Shown one piece after another: positions 24,545 through 33,269 of a DNA stretch of 64,000 bases. Positions within the stretch are counted from its first letter, which is position 1. Each line of letters begins with the position of its first letter. The notes below the pieces were generated by a model. The model was given only the letters and a program-made list of their open reading frames with translations. It did no database searches and was not told where the DNA came from. Origin of the DNA: Sinomonas terrae (lineage in GTDB: Bacteria; Actinomycetota; Actinomycetes; Actinomycetales; Micrococcaceae). The stretch covers positions 2,294,001 to 2,358,000 of the forward strand of contig NZ_JAKZBV010000001.1 of the NCBI RefSeq assembly GCF_022539255.1, read 5' to 3'. Both the position numbers and the translations under genes were made by a program.

Positions 24545-25359
24545 TTCTTGGCTCCCCAGAAGGCGAGCGCTGCCCCGGCGAGCAGGCCGGCCGCGGCTCC
24601 GGCCGCGCGCTTCCACATCGCGGGAAGGTCGCGCGTCGTCACGACCGGGTCCGGCGGAAGGCCGTACGTCTCGGGTTCGTCCAGCAGGAGGAAGAAGGCG
24701 CCGTCCCCGCCTACGCCGTTGTCCGGATCCCTCCCGTAGAGCTGCGCACCCTCCTCGCCGCGCTCGTGCAGCTCGGCGAGGCGAGCGTCGGCGCGTTCGC
24801 GGAGCTCGTCAAGCTCGCCGTACTGGATCGACTTCGTGGGGCATGCCTTGGCACACGCCGGCTCCTCGCCGGCCTCGAGCCGGTCGTAGCACATCGTGCA
24901 CTTGAAGACCCGGCCGTCCCCCTTGCGCTGGTCGATGACACCGTAGGGGCAAGCTGACACGCAGTAGCCGCAGCCGTTGCAGATGTCCTGCTGGACGACG
25001 ACGGTTCCATGCTCGGTGCGGAACAAGGCTCCCGTGGGGCAGACGTCGAGGCACGCCGCATGGGTGCAGTGCTTGCACACATCTGAGGACATGAGCCACT
25101 TGACGCCGTCGTGGGCCGAAGGGTCTTCAGCCGGGACCTGCTTCTCGATGAAGGCCACGTGGCGCCAGGTGTTGGCCCCGAGCGCCGAGGTGTTGTCGAA
25201 CGATTCGCCCGTCAGTTCGAGGCTCGTGTCAGCCGGGACTGAGTTCCACTCCTTGCACGCGACCTCACAGGCCTTGCAGCCGATGCACAGGCTCGTGTCA
25301 GTGAAGAATCCCTTGCGGGGGACGCCCAAGCTGGGCATGCCGAGTTGGGTGACGCTCAT
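24541..25359 (-). CDS. fdhB: Formate dehydrogenase iron-sulfur subunit
   Basis: A 272-residue ferredoxin-like subunit with four [4Fe-4S] sites: CIGCKACEVAC, CKHCTHAACLDVCP, CNGCGYCVSACP and CTMCYDR...CAKACPT. A C-terminal TM anchor (MWKRAAGAAAGLLAGAALAFWGAKK) resembles the FdnH anchor. It passes electrons from the molybdopterin subunit to the NrfD protein. ATG at 25359 overlaps the fdhA stop; the longer upstream frame is antisense noise inside fdhA. Confidence 0.94.
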   Translation of the reverse strand: MSVTQLGMPSLGVPRKGFFTDTSLCIGCKACEVACKEWNSVPADTSLELTGESFDNTSALGANTWRHVAFIEKQVPAEDPSAHDGVKWLMSSDVCKHCTHAACLDVCPTGALFRTEHGTVVVQQDICNGCGYCVSACPYGVIDQRKGDGRVFKCTMCYDRLEAGEEPACAKACPTKSIQYGELDELRERADARLAELHERGEEGAQLYGRDPDNGVGGDGAFFLLLDEPETYGLPPDPVVTTRDLPAMWKRAAGAAAGLLAGAALAFWGAKK

Positions 25360-28300
25360 GCCGTGATTCCCTCCATGCCGGTGTGCTCGTCGATGCCGGC
25401 ACGCCGGCGGTACTCCTCGACGAAGGAAACGAGGTCTGCGCCCCTCGGCCGTCGGCCCGGGCGGATGTCTACTGTCAGCGCCTTGACCTCCTGGATGTGG
25501 ACGTTCGGGTCCATGGAGATCGACGACAGCTCGTTCATCGCGTCTCCGCGGCTGAGGCCGTTGGGACCCCAGTGGTAGGGCATGCCGATCTGATGGACGA
25601 TTCGGCCGTGCACGCTGAGCGGCTTCATCCGGTCCGTCACGATGACGCGTGCCTCGATGGCCCCGCGCGCGGAAACCAGCGTGGCCCACCCGCGATGGGT
25701 GAGTCCGCGTTCGGCGGCCAGCTGAGGCGAGACCTCGCAGAAGGACTCGGGCTGGAGCTCCGCCAAGTACGGGAGCCAACGCGTCATCGCTCCAGCCGTG
25801 AAGTGCTCGGTGAGACGGTACGTCGTGAGGACGTACGGGTAGGTATCGGCGCCGCGTTGTTTCCCGCTGGGGTGGTATCGATTTCCCTCGCGCGGCAGGA
25901 GCTTGCGCGCCGGGTTGCGGTCCTGCCCGTAGAGGGCATTCTCGAACGGCGACTCCTGCGGTTCGTAGTGCGTCGGCATCGGTCCATCCACGAGCCCGGC
26001 GGGAGCGTAGAGCCAGCCCTTGCCATCTGCCTGCATGATGAAGGGGTCGGTGCCCGCGAGTGCCGCCGCGCCTCGCGCGTCCTCGTCGGGCCGATACGAC
26101 GGCGGCTTCGTGGGCTCGAAGTCCGGGACGTCGTCGCCCGTCCATTTGCCCTCTTCCTCATCCCACCAGACGAGCTTCTTGCGCTCGCTCCACGGCCGCC
26201 CCTCCGGATCCGCCGACGCGCGGTTGTAGAGGGCGCGTCGATTCGCGGGCCAGGCCCAGCCCCACTCGCGACTGGAGACGGTCTGCTCAGTGTGGGGCTT
26301 GCGGCGCGCCGCCTGGTTGACGCCGTCGGCTTGGCACCCGCAGTAGATCCAGCAGCCGCACGACGTCGACCCGTCGTCCTTGAGTTCGGTGTAGGCGGAA
26401 AGCGGGGAGCCGTCGGCGGCCTTCCCGTTGATCTCGGCGAACACAGCCTCGGCGTCGGGCTCGTCCTGGGTGCCGATCGTCGGGTAGTCCCATGTGAGGT
26501 CGAGGACGGGACGGTCTGCGAGGTCTTGCGACTCGGCGAGGATCTTCCGGACCCTGTTGCCGAGGTGCCAGACGAACCAGAGATCGCTCCGACGGTCGGC
26601 TTCTGGCTCGACGGCCTGGTCTCGCCACTGAAGCAGCCGGTTGGTGTTGGTGAAGCTGCCGGCCTTCTCGGTATGCGCCGCGGCGGGGAAGAAGAACACC
26701 TCGGTCGGGATGTCCTCGGTCCGCAGCTCGCCCGTCGCGATCTCCGGGCCGTCCTTCCACCACGTCGCGCTCTCGATGAGCGAGAAGTCGCGGACCACGA
26801 GCCAGTCGAGCTTCGCCATGCCTGCCCGTTGGAGGTGGGCGTTGGCCGAGCCGACCGCGGGATTCTCCCCCATGAGGAAGTAGCCCTTGCACGTGCCCTC
26901 GAGCTGGGCGTTCACCGTGTCGTACGTGCTGTGGCTTCCTGTGATGCGTGGAAGGTAGTCGAAGCAGAAGTCGTTCTCCGCCGTGGCCGCATCGCCCCAC
27001 CAGGCCTTGAGGAGGCTGATGGTGTAGGCCCGCATGTTGGCCCAGAAGCCGCCCTTCGCCGAGTCGGCCTCGATGTACGTGTCGAGGTCGAGGTGGTGCT
27101 CGGCGTGGGGGCTCGGCAGATAGCCCGGCAGCAGATCGTAGAGGGTCGGAATGTCGCTCGAGCCCTGGATGCTCGCGTGGCCTCGGAGGGCCATGATGCC
27201 GCCGCCCGGGCGCCCGATGTTCCCCAGAAGAAGCTGGAGTACCGACGCCGTCCGGATGTACTGCGTGCCGGTCGTGTGCTGGGTCCAGCCGACGGCGTAG
27301 GCGAAGGCGGTTGTGCGTTCGCGCCCGGAGTTCTGGGTGAGGGCTTCGGCGACCTCGGCGAACAAGGCCTGCGGGACCCCGCAGACTCGCTCGACCATCT
27401 CCGGGGTGTAGCGCGCATAGTGTCGCTTCAGCACTTGGAACACGCAGTGCGGGTCCTGCAGTGTCTCGTCCCGCTCCCACGTGCCGTGGACGCCGGGACC
27501 GCCCGAACCGTGGGACTGCGGATGTGATGCGCCGCCAAGGGTGCTGCCGGATTCCTGGAGATGCGAATCCCGCTCCCCCGACGAGGCTGCCGCGTAGCCC
27601 CCTCTGTACTGCCACGTCTCCGAATCGTACGACTGCTTCTTCGGGTCGAATCCGGAGAAGAGGCCGTCGAGGTCCTCGGTGTCCTGGAAGTCTTCGCGCA
27701 GGATCGTCGCCGCGTTCGTGTAGTTGAGCACGTACTCGCGGAAGTATGCGTCGTGACCGATGACCCAGTTGATCAAGCCGCCGAGGAACGCAATGTCGGT
27801 TCCTGCCCGAATGGGGACGAAGGTGTCGGCAAGCGCACTCGTTCGCGAGAATCGCGGGTCGACGTGGATGATCTTCGCGCCGCGTTCCTTCGCTTCCATG
27901 ACCCACTGGAAGCCGACGGGGTGGGCCTCGGCGAAGTTCGATCCTTGGATGAGGATGCAGTCGGCCCGCTGGAGGTCTTGGAGGTAGGTCGTGGAGCCGC
28001 CGCGGCCGAAGCTCGTGCCGAGGCCCGAGACGGTCGAACTGTGGCACACGCGGGCCTGGTTCTCGACCTGCACGATCCCCAAGGACGTGAAGAGCTTCTT
28101 GATGAGGTAGTTCTCTTCGTTGTCCAGCGTCGCGCCGCCGAGGCTCGCGATGCCCAGCGTGCGGCGAGTGCGGACCCCGTCGATGTCCCATTCCCAGGTA
28201 TCGCGGCGGGTGTCGACGATGCGACGGGCCACCATGTCCATCGCGGTCTCGAGGTCAAGGCGTTCCCAATCCGTGCCATGCGGGCGCCGGTACAGGACAT

Positions 28301-28601
28301 ACTTCTCGCGCGAGTCCCCTGTTGTGAGCTGAAGGGACGCGGACCCTTTGGGGCAGAGCCTTCCTCGGCTGATGGGCGAGTCCGGATTGCCTTCGATCTG
28401 GATGACCTTCTCGTCCTTGACGTAGACCCTCTGCGCGCAGCCCACCGCACAAAAGGGGCAGACCGAGTGCACTACTCGGTCTGCCGTCTCGATGCGCGCT
28501 CTGTGTTCCTCCGTAGCGCGCGATTTCGCCGCGTGGTGTCGGCCTGTCGGATCGTGCTCTAGAAACTGCCGCAGAACCGGCCACTGCAGCGGACTTGCCA
28601 T
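25356..28601 (-). CDS. fdhA: Formate dehydrogenase-N-type alpha subunit (cysteine form)
   Basis: A 1081-residue molybdopterin oxidoreductase that oxidises formate to CO2. The N-terminal [4Fe-4S] motif is CPFCAVGC...CPKG. The active site reads NQARVCHSSTVSGLGTSFGRG, so cysteine stands where E. coli FdnG has selenocysteine. Similarity to FdnG continues throughout (EAHPVGFQWVMEAKERGAK, GWTQHTTGTQYIRT, DDGSTSCGCWIY, TTYRLTEHFTAG, GIPIHWG-like GMPYHWG). A Ser/Gly/His-rich insertion of about 35 residues lies near residue 340-375. The start at 28601 follows GGGGAGGAG. No twin-arginine leader is seen with this start. First gene of fdhA-fdhB-nrfD. Confidence 0.95.
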   Translation of the reverse strand: MASPLQWPVLRQFLEHDPTGRHHAAKSRATEEHRARIETADRVVHSVCPFCAVGCAQRVYVKDEKVIQIEGNPDSPISRGRLCPKGSASLQLTTGDSREKYVLYRRPHGTDWERLDLETAMDMVARRIVDTRRDTWEWDIDGVRTRRTLGIASLGGATLDNEENYLIKKLFTSLGIVQVENQARVCHSSTVSGLGTSFGRGGSTTYLQDLQRADCILIQGSNFAEAHPVGFQWVMEAKERGAKIIHVDPRFSRTSALADTFVPIRAGTDIAFLGGLINWVIGHDAYFREYVLNYTNAATILREDFQDTEDLDGLFSGFDPKKQSYDSETWQYRGGYAAASSGERDSHLQESGSTLGGASHPQSHGSGGPGVHGTWERDETLQDPHCVFQVLKRHYARYTPEMVERVCGVPQALFAEVAEALTQNSGRERTTAFAYAVGWTQHTTGTQYIRTASVLQLLLGNIGRPGGGIMALRGHASIQGSSDIPTLYDLLPGYLPSPHAEHHLDLDTYIEADSAKGGFWANMRAYTISLLKAWWGDAATAENDFCFDYLPRITGSHSTYDTVNAQLEGTCKGYFLMGENPAVGSANAHLQRAGMAKLDWLVVRDFSLIESATWWKDGPEIATGELRTEDIPTEVFFFPAAAHTEKAGSFTNTNRLLQWRDQAVEPEADRRSDLWFVWHLGNRVRKILAESQDLADRPVLDLTWDYPTIGTQDEPDAEAVFAEINGKAADGSPLSAYTELKDDGSTSCGCWIYCGCQADGVNQAARRKPHTEQTVSSREWGWAWPANRRALYNRASADPEGRPWSERKKLVWWDEEEGKWTGDDVPDFEPTKPPSYRPDEDARGAAALAGTDPFIMQADGKGWLYAPAGLVDGPMPTHYEPQESPFENALYGQDRNPARKLLPREGNRYHPSGKQRGADTYPYVLTTYRLTEHFTAGAMTRWLPYLAELQPESFCEVSPQLAAERGLTHRGWATLVSARGAIEARVIVTDRMKPLSVHGRIVHQIGMPYHWGPNGLSRGDAMNELSSISMDPNVHIQEVKALTVDIRPGRRPRGADLVSFVEEYRRRAGIDEHTGMEGITA

Positions 28602-28703
28602 GGGACACTCCTCCCCGCCTCGGACCGCGACCACGTGATCTGCGTCACGGGCGCACGGGAGCCATCCTAGCCCTGACCTCTTGGTGCCCCGCCAGCCCTG
28701 GAC

Positions 28704-28748
28704 TCAATCAGACGGGGGTCAATCAGAACGAGATCAACCGGAGCGGAG
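28704..28748. repeat. Degenerate 15-bp repeat, three units
   Basis: CAATCAGACGGGGGT, CAATCAGAACGAGAT and CAACCGGAGCGGAGT follow one another between recQ and fdhA. The units share CAA-C-G. This is a short decaying tandem repeat with no obvious function. Confidence 0.35.
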
Positions 28749-28762
28749 TCGGTCAGACCTGC

Positions 28763-30514
28763 TCACTCAGGCCGGTCCTCCCGGACGAGGAGGTCCTCGT
28801 TCTCATCGATGACCGCGAGCGCGAGCTCCTTGTAGCCGACCGATTCGAAGAGAACTGTGATGCGATCCGGTTCCACGGACATCACGAGCCCGGGTCCCCA
28901 CTCCCGGTGGCGGACCGGCGTCTGGAGAGACCATTCGTCCGGCGTCGCCGCCTCGCGCTCCTCGGCTTTCTCCGCGCTCCCTTCTTGGAGGCAGTTGTCG
29001 CAGTTGCCGCACCACGCGTCCGCTTCCTCGCCGAAGTAGTTCAGGAGCCAGTGCCGGCGGCACGCACCTGTCTCGGCATAGCCCCGGGCCATTTCCACGC
29101 GGGACTCGTCGATTCGCTGGCGCGACTCATCCTCGGCCTGGGCGAGTTCCACCGCCCTCTCCGAGGACATAACGGGGGCAGCCCGATAGCCCCGACTCGC
29201 CCCGAGGACTCCGCCGCTGTGCTCTAGCAGGTTGAGCGCCCGGGACAGTGCACGAGGACCGAGCTCGGTTTCACGTCTGAGGGCGGCAGCGCGAAGGGGC
29301 CCGCGGTCGCGGACTGCGCGGAACACCGCTTCCACGTCCTCCTGTTTGAAGGAACGCCCTGCGAAGAAGCGCTGGAGCCCGAGGTCCTCGGACCGGTAGT
29401 GGAGGATGCCGATCGCTGACCCCCCGTCCCGCCCTGCGCGGCCGATCTCCTGGTAATAGCTGTCGAGCGAATCGGGGATGTCGGCGTGGACAACGAAACG
29501 GACATCGGGCTTGTCGATGCCCATCCCGAAGGCCGTGGTCGCGACGACGACATCGAGTTGGTTGTCGAGGAAGCGTTCGTGCACTGCGGTGCGGTCTGCC
29601 GCACGCCGGCCCGCGTGGTAGGCCTCCGCGCGGAGGCCTCGCTGCGAAAGCTCGTCGGCGTACTCCTCCGCGACCCGGCGCGTCGCGACGTACAGGAGCC
29701 CTGGGCCCCGTAGCTCAGTGACTTCATCGAGGACAGCCTGCCGCTTGTCGAGGTCGCCCGCGTGGCGGATGACCCGGAGCTCGACATTGGGGCGATCGAA
29801 GCTCTGCACGAGCTCGAGCGGGTCACGGAGCCGGAGGCGCTCGACGATCTCTGAGCGGGTGTGCGGCGAGGCGGTCGCGGTGAGCGCGATGACGGGCGGG
29901 GCGCCGAGACGCTGGGCGACGTCCCCGAGGAAGAGGTAGTCGGGGCGGAAATCGTGGCCCCACGAGGAAATGCAGTGAGCCTCGTCTACGACGAAGAGTC
30001 TGATGTCGAGCGCCGCAAGGCGCTCGATGGTCTCCTCGCGGGCCAGCTGTTCGGGTGCCAAGAACACGAAGTGCGAGCCGCCGTCGTCGAGCGCTGCCCA
30101 CGCCTCCCGCACCGCACGCGCCCCGACTGCTGAATTGAGGGCGACGGCGCGGCCGTCGCCAAGGCGCTCGTTGATCGCCTCGGCCTGATCGCGCTGAAGG
30201 GCGATGAGGGGGCTCACGACGACGGTCACTCCGGGGAGCGCTGCTCCGGGGATCTGGTAGATCAGGGACTTTCCATGCCCAGTGGGCATGACCGCGAGAA
30301 CGTCGCGTCCTTCGACGGCCGCCACCAACGCCTCGAACTGGCCTTCCCGCCATGCGTCGATCCCGAACTGCTCGGTGGCGATGCGTCCGAGTGCCTGCGC
30401 TGACGGCGTGGCCGAGCCAGTCTCCGATGCGGAGCCGTCGGTCGGGGGCGAGGCCTCCGAGTCCGACGGCGCTGCTTCGGGCTTGGCCTGCTGATGCGGT
30501 CCAGTAGTTGTCAT
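28763..30514 (-). CDS. recQ: RecQ-family ATP-dependent DNA helicase
   Basis: A 583-residue superfamily 2 3'-5' helicase. Motif I AVMPTGHGKSL, motif II DEAHCISSWGHDFRPDY with the RecQ aromatic loop, motif III LTATAS, motif V TTAFGMGIDKPDVRFV, motif VI YYQEIGRAGRDG. A RecQ-Ct zinc site follows (CRRHWLLNYFGEEADAWCGNCDNC). It lacks the HRDC domain, ending in a short C-terminal segment (TPVRHREWGPGLVMSVEPDRITVLFESVGYKEL) typical of the shorter actinobacterial RecQ. It lies 15 bases downstream of the CBS gene. Confidence 0.93.
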   Translation of the reverse strand: MTTTGPHQQAKPEAAPSDSEASPPTDGSASETGSATPSAQALGRIATEQFGIDAWREGQFEALVAAVEGRDVLAVMPTGHGKSLIYQIPGAALPGVTVVVSPLIALQRDQAEAINERLGDGRAVALNSAVGARAVREAWAALDDGGSHFVFLAPEQLAREETIERLAALDIRLFVVDEAHCISSWGHDFRPDYLFLGDVAQRLGAPPVIALTATASPHTRSEIVERLRLRDPLELVQSFDRPNVELRVIRHAGDLDKRQAVLDEVTELRGPGLLYVATRRVAEEYADELSQRGLRAEAYHAGRRAADRTAVHERFLDNQLDVVVATTAFGMGIDKPDVRFVVHADIPDSLDSYYQEIGRAGRDGGSAIGILHYRSEDLGLQRFFAGRSFKQEDVEAVFRAVRDRGPLRAAALRRETELGPRALSRALNLLEHSGGVLGASRGYRAAPVMSSERAVELAQAEDESRQRIDESRVEMARGYAETGACRRHWLLNYFGEEADAWCGNCDNCLQEGSAEKAEEREAATPDEWSLQTPVRHREWGPGLVMSVEPDRITVLFESVGYKELALAVIDENEDLLVREDRPE

Positions 30515-30529
30515 CCAGGAAGGCCGGTC

Positions 30530-30943
30530 TCAGAAGGAGATGAGCTTGACGAGCTCGCCGACCTGGTCCTCAGGCAGGCTCCTGGCGATGTCGGCTTGCG
30601 CGACCATGCCGATGAGGTCGTGACCGTCGATCACGGGCAGGCGGCGGACCTTGTGCGCCTGCATCGTCTGGATCGCTTCCTCGACACTATCGTCGGCACC
30701 GATCGTCACGGGCTTGCCCTCGGCGAGGCTGCCCGCCTTGGTGTTGCGCGGGTCCCCTCCTTCGGCGAGGCATTTAACCACGATGTCGCGGTCGGTGATG
30801 ACGCCTTTGAGACGATTGTCCTCGCCGCAGATCGGGAGCACGCCGACGTCGAGGTCCCGCATCTTCTGGGCAGCGACCTGGAGGGTATCGTTCTCGCCGA
30901 CGCACTCGGCTCCTGCAGTCATGATTTCGCGCGCGGTAGTCAT
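30530..30943 (-). CDS. CBS-domain pair protein
   Basis: A 137-residue protein made of two CBS motifs: AREIMTAGAECVGENDTLQVAAQKMRDLDVGVLPICGEDNRLKGVITDRDIVV and a second ending RRLPVIDGHDLIGMVAQADIARSL. Stand-alone CBS pairs bind adenosyl ligands and are often stress-linked in actinobacteria. Ligand unknown. CCTCCT-complement ribosome site (AGGAGG) upstream of the ATG. Divergent from bioY across 280 bases. Confidence 0.93.
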   Translation of the reverse strand: MTTAREIMTAGAECVGENDTLQVAAQKMRDLDVGVLPICGEDNRLKGVITDRDIVVKCLAEGGDPRNTKAGSLAEGKPVTIGADDSVEEAIQTMQAHKVRRLPVIDGHDLIGMVAQADIARSLPEDQVGELVKLISF

Positions 30944-31223
30944 CCGATTCCTCCTGTGGATTGTCGGGGCCGCAGTACCGCGGCCCGATTGGTTGCGGTA
31001 GCGATAGCGAGGTCCCAGCCCCGTTGGGCCGGGACCACTCTCGGGTTACCCGCGCACTGGGGCGAAAAACGCGGCGCCCGGGGCGCGGACGGCCGCCCTT
31101 GTAGACCACCGCCAACAGTTGGCAGCGGGGCATCGTTGGCTTCTCACAAAATGGGCCCCGACGATGGTGCGTAGCCTTCTGAATCAGAGTTCCGGCGAGG
31201 TGCCGGCTGATCTAGGAGGATCC
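30944..31223. other. Divergent promoter region of the CBS gene and bioY
   Basis: No gene is supported. It must carry the promoters of both flanking units. I see no convincing BirA/BioQ-type palindrome or riboswitch fold by eye; AGGAGGA at 31214-31220 serves bioY. Confidence 0.5.
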
Positions 31224-31850
31224 ATGAGCCAGAAGACCGAGCCCACGGCTCCGGGAACGTCTCGGTACCGCCGGACATGGGACGCGCAGTCCCTCGCGCT
31301 CGTCGCCGTTTTCGCCGCTCTCATCGCGGCGTCGGCTCTGGCTCCGGCGATCCCCGTGGGGAGCTTCGGCGTCCCAATCACGATCCAGACGCTCGCTGTG
31401 GCGCTCACCGCGCTCGTCCTCGGCGCATCGAGGGCCGCGGCCGCCGTCGGACTCTACCTGCTGCTGGGTTTCGCCGGGCTGCCGATCTTCTCCGGAGGCC
31501 GCGCGGGCCTGCAGATCCTCGCTGGCGGATCGGCCGGGTACATCGTCGCGTTCCTCGTCGGGGCCATCATCCTCGGGGCGCTCGCAGAGCTCATTGTGCG
31601 CCGCGCCTCTGCACGACGACGCGCCCTCTGGTTCTTCCTGGCCGCGACGGTCGTCTCCATCATCGTCGTCCACGCGCTCGGCGTCCTCGGCATGATGGTC
31701 AACCTCAAGCTCTCGTGGCAGGCGGCCTTCGTCGCGGATCTCGTCTACTACCCGGGTGACATCCTCAAGAACCTGATCGCTGCCCTCGCAGCGACTGCCG
31801 TCCACCGCGCTTTCCCCGACGTGCTGGTCCGGCGGGTCCGGCGCGCGTGA
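31224..31850 (+). CDS. bioY: Biotin ECF transporter S component BioY
   Basis: A 208-residue membrane protein with about six TM segments and the BioY signatures PVGSFGVPITIQTLAVALTALVLGASRAAAAVGLYLLLGFAGLPIFSGGRAGLQILAGGSAGYIVAFL and YYPGDILKNLIAA. It binds biotin outside and passes it inward with the BioMN energising module. The ATG at 31224 follows a strong AGGAGGA. Its stop overlaps bioM (GTGA). The bioYMN order is typical of actinobacteria. Confidence 0.95.
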   Translation: MSQKTEPTAPGTSRYRRTWDAQSLALVAVFAALIAASALAPAIPVGSFGVPITIQTLAVALTALVLGASRAAAAVGLYLLLGFAGLPIFSGGRAGLQILAGGSAGYIVAFLVGAIILGALAELIVRRASARRRALWFFLAATVVSIIVVHALGVLGMMVNLKLSWQAAFVADLVYYPGDILKNLIAALAATAVHRAFPDVLVRRVRRA

Positions 31851-32569
31851 GCCGCATCGAACTCGCCGGAGTCCGCGTCGCGGTCCCTGTGGACGCGGAC
31901 TCCGGTCCACGCGAGAAAGTGGTGCTCGAAGGCATCGACGCGGTGCTCACCGAGCGCCGCGTCGCCGTCATCGGCGCCAACGGTTCGGGGAAATCCACGC
32001 TCCTCCGGCTCCTCAACGGGCTGGTCGAGCCGAGCTCGGGGGCCGTCCGCGTCGACGGGCTGGACGCCTCGCGGGAGACGCGAGCCGTCCGCCAGCGCGT
32101 CGGATTCGTCTTCACGGACCCGTTGTCCCAGCTCGTCATGCCGACAGGGCGCGAGGACGTCGAGCTCTCTCTGCGCCGCCGTCATCGGGACCGGAGCGAA
32201 CGAGCAGCGGCCGCGCAAGAGGTGCTGGCTCGATTCGGGCTTGAACGGCTCGCCGATCAGAGTGTCTACGAGCTCTCGGGCGGTGAGCGGCAGCTCATGG
32301 CACTCGCCGCAGTGCTCGCCGTCGATCCCGCCGTCCTCGTCCTCGACGAGCCGTCAACGCTGCTCGACCTCCGCAACCGCGAACTCCTGCGGCGGACCCT
32401 TGCGACTCTCCCCCAACAGGTGATCCTCTCGACCCACGATCTCGAACTCGCGCTCGACGCCGAGCGGGTACTCGTCGTCGAGGCCGGCCGCATTGCGTTC
32501 GACGGCGAGCCGACGGAAGCGATTGGGTTCTACCGCAACTTGTGTGGCGCAGGGTCGGAGGCGCTCTGA
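31847..32569 (+). CDS. bioM: Biotin ECF transporter ATPase BioM
   Basis: A 240-residue ABC ATPase of the energy-coupling-factor type. Walker A GANGSGKSTLL, the Q-loop segment VGFVFTDPLSQLVMPTGREDV, signature LSGGERQLMALAAVLA, Walker B VLVLDEPSTLLD, H-loop LSTHDLEL. GTG start coupled to bioY; its stop overlaps the bioN start by one base (TGATG). Confidence 0.93.
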   Translation: MSRIELAGVRVAVPVDADSGPREKVVLEGIDAVLTERRVAVIGANGSGKSTLLRLLNGLVEPSSGAVRVDGLDASRETRAVRQRVGFVFTDPLSQLVMPTGREDVELSLRRRHRDRSERAAAAQEVLARFGLERLADQSVYELSGGERQLMALAAVLAVDPAVLVLDEPSTLLDLRNRELLRRTLATLPQQVILSTHDLELALDAERVLVVEAGRIAFDGEPTEAIGFYRNLCGAGSEAL

Positions 32570-33216
32570 TGCCCCGCCGAAGGACCTGGGGGATTCTCGG
32601 CGGCTACGTAATCGGCGATTCGTGGCTTCATGCGACGCCGCTGTGGGTCAAGTTCCTCGCCGGCCTGACCGCCAGCGCGGCGAGCTTCTTCCTGCTCGAC
32701 TGGCGCGTCTCCGCGGTGGCTCTTGCCACCGTCGTCGTTGCTTGGCTCTCGTCCGGGCTCGGCCTGCGGCGGCTCGCGGCCTCCTCGCGCGTCGTCGTGC
32801 CGCTCTTAGCGGTCCTCTTCGCGTTCCAGTGGTGGCAGCAGGGGCCTGCCACAGCGGCGCGCATTGTCTTGAATCTGCTGCTGTGCTTCGTGGCCGCAGG
32901 GCTCCTGACGGCGACCGTCCCGTTGCAGGACCTGCTCGACGCCGTTACGCGCCTCGCGTCTCCCTTCCGGCGATTCGGCGCCGATCCGGAGCGCTTCGCC
33001 CTCGCGATCGCGATCATGGTCCGCAGCATCCCTGTGCTCGCCGGCGCCTTTGATGAGGTGGGCGAGGCCGCGCGGGCGCGAGGCCTCGAGCGAAGCGTCC
33101 GGGCGCGCACACTGCCCGTCGTACTTTCGGCGGTGGCCTACGCGCGAAGGACCGGCGACGCCCTCGCTGCGAGGGGTCTAGGCGAGGCCGACGACGCGTT
33201 CCCTGACGAGAACTGA
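32569..33216 (+). CDS. bioN: Biotin ECF transporter T component BioN
   Basis: A 215-residue transmembrane EcfT protein with four to five hydrophobic segments and the coupling motif EAARARGLERSVRART (the Ala-Arg-Gly helix that contacts the ATPase). It starts MPRRRTWGILGGYVIGDSWLHATPLWVKFLAG. The stop codon lies inside the first unit of a 22-bp-period repeat array. Confidence 0.93.
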   Translation: MPRRRTWGILGGYVIGDSWLHATPLWVKFLAGLTASAASFFLLDWRVSAVALATVVVAWLSSGLGLRRLAASSRVVVPLLAVLFAFQWWQQGPATAARIVLNLLLCFVAAGLLTATVPLQDLLDAVTRLASPFRRFGADPERFALAIAIMVRSIPVLAGAFDEVGEAARARGLERSVRARTLPVVLSAVAYARRTGDALAARGLGEADDAFPDEN

Positions 33217-33269
33217 CCACTCGTCCCACCAGAAGTGACCACTCGTCGCGTGAGAAGTGACCACTCGTC
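33211..33269. repeat. 22-bp-period array, second locus (three copies)
   Basis: Units AACTGACCACTCGTC, AAGTGACCACTCGTC and AAGTGACCACTCGTC begin at 33211, 33233 and 33255, exactly 22 bases apart, with variable 7-base spacers. The array fills the whole gap between the convergent bioN and thiolase stops and starts with the same GACGAGAACTG as the array after serB. Only the spacer differs (CCACCAG, GCGTGAG here; GGGAAAG there). Confidence 0.88.

Noticed and set aside
25383..27527. Long plus-strand frame inside fdhA
   Set aside because: Antisense shadow of a gene with clear formate dehydrogenase motifs.
25356..28601. Selenocysteine in formate dehydrogenase
   Set aside because: The active-site codon is a cysteine codon and no in-frame TGA occurs, so no SECIS element is needed.
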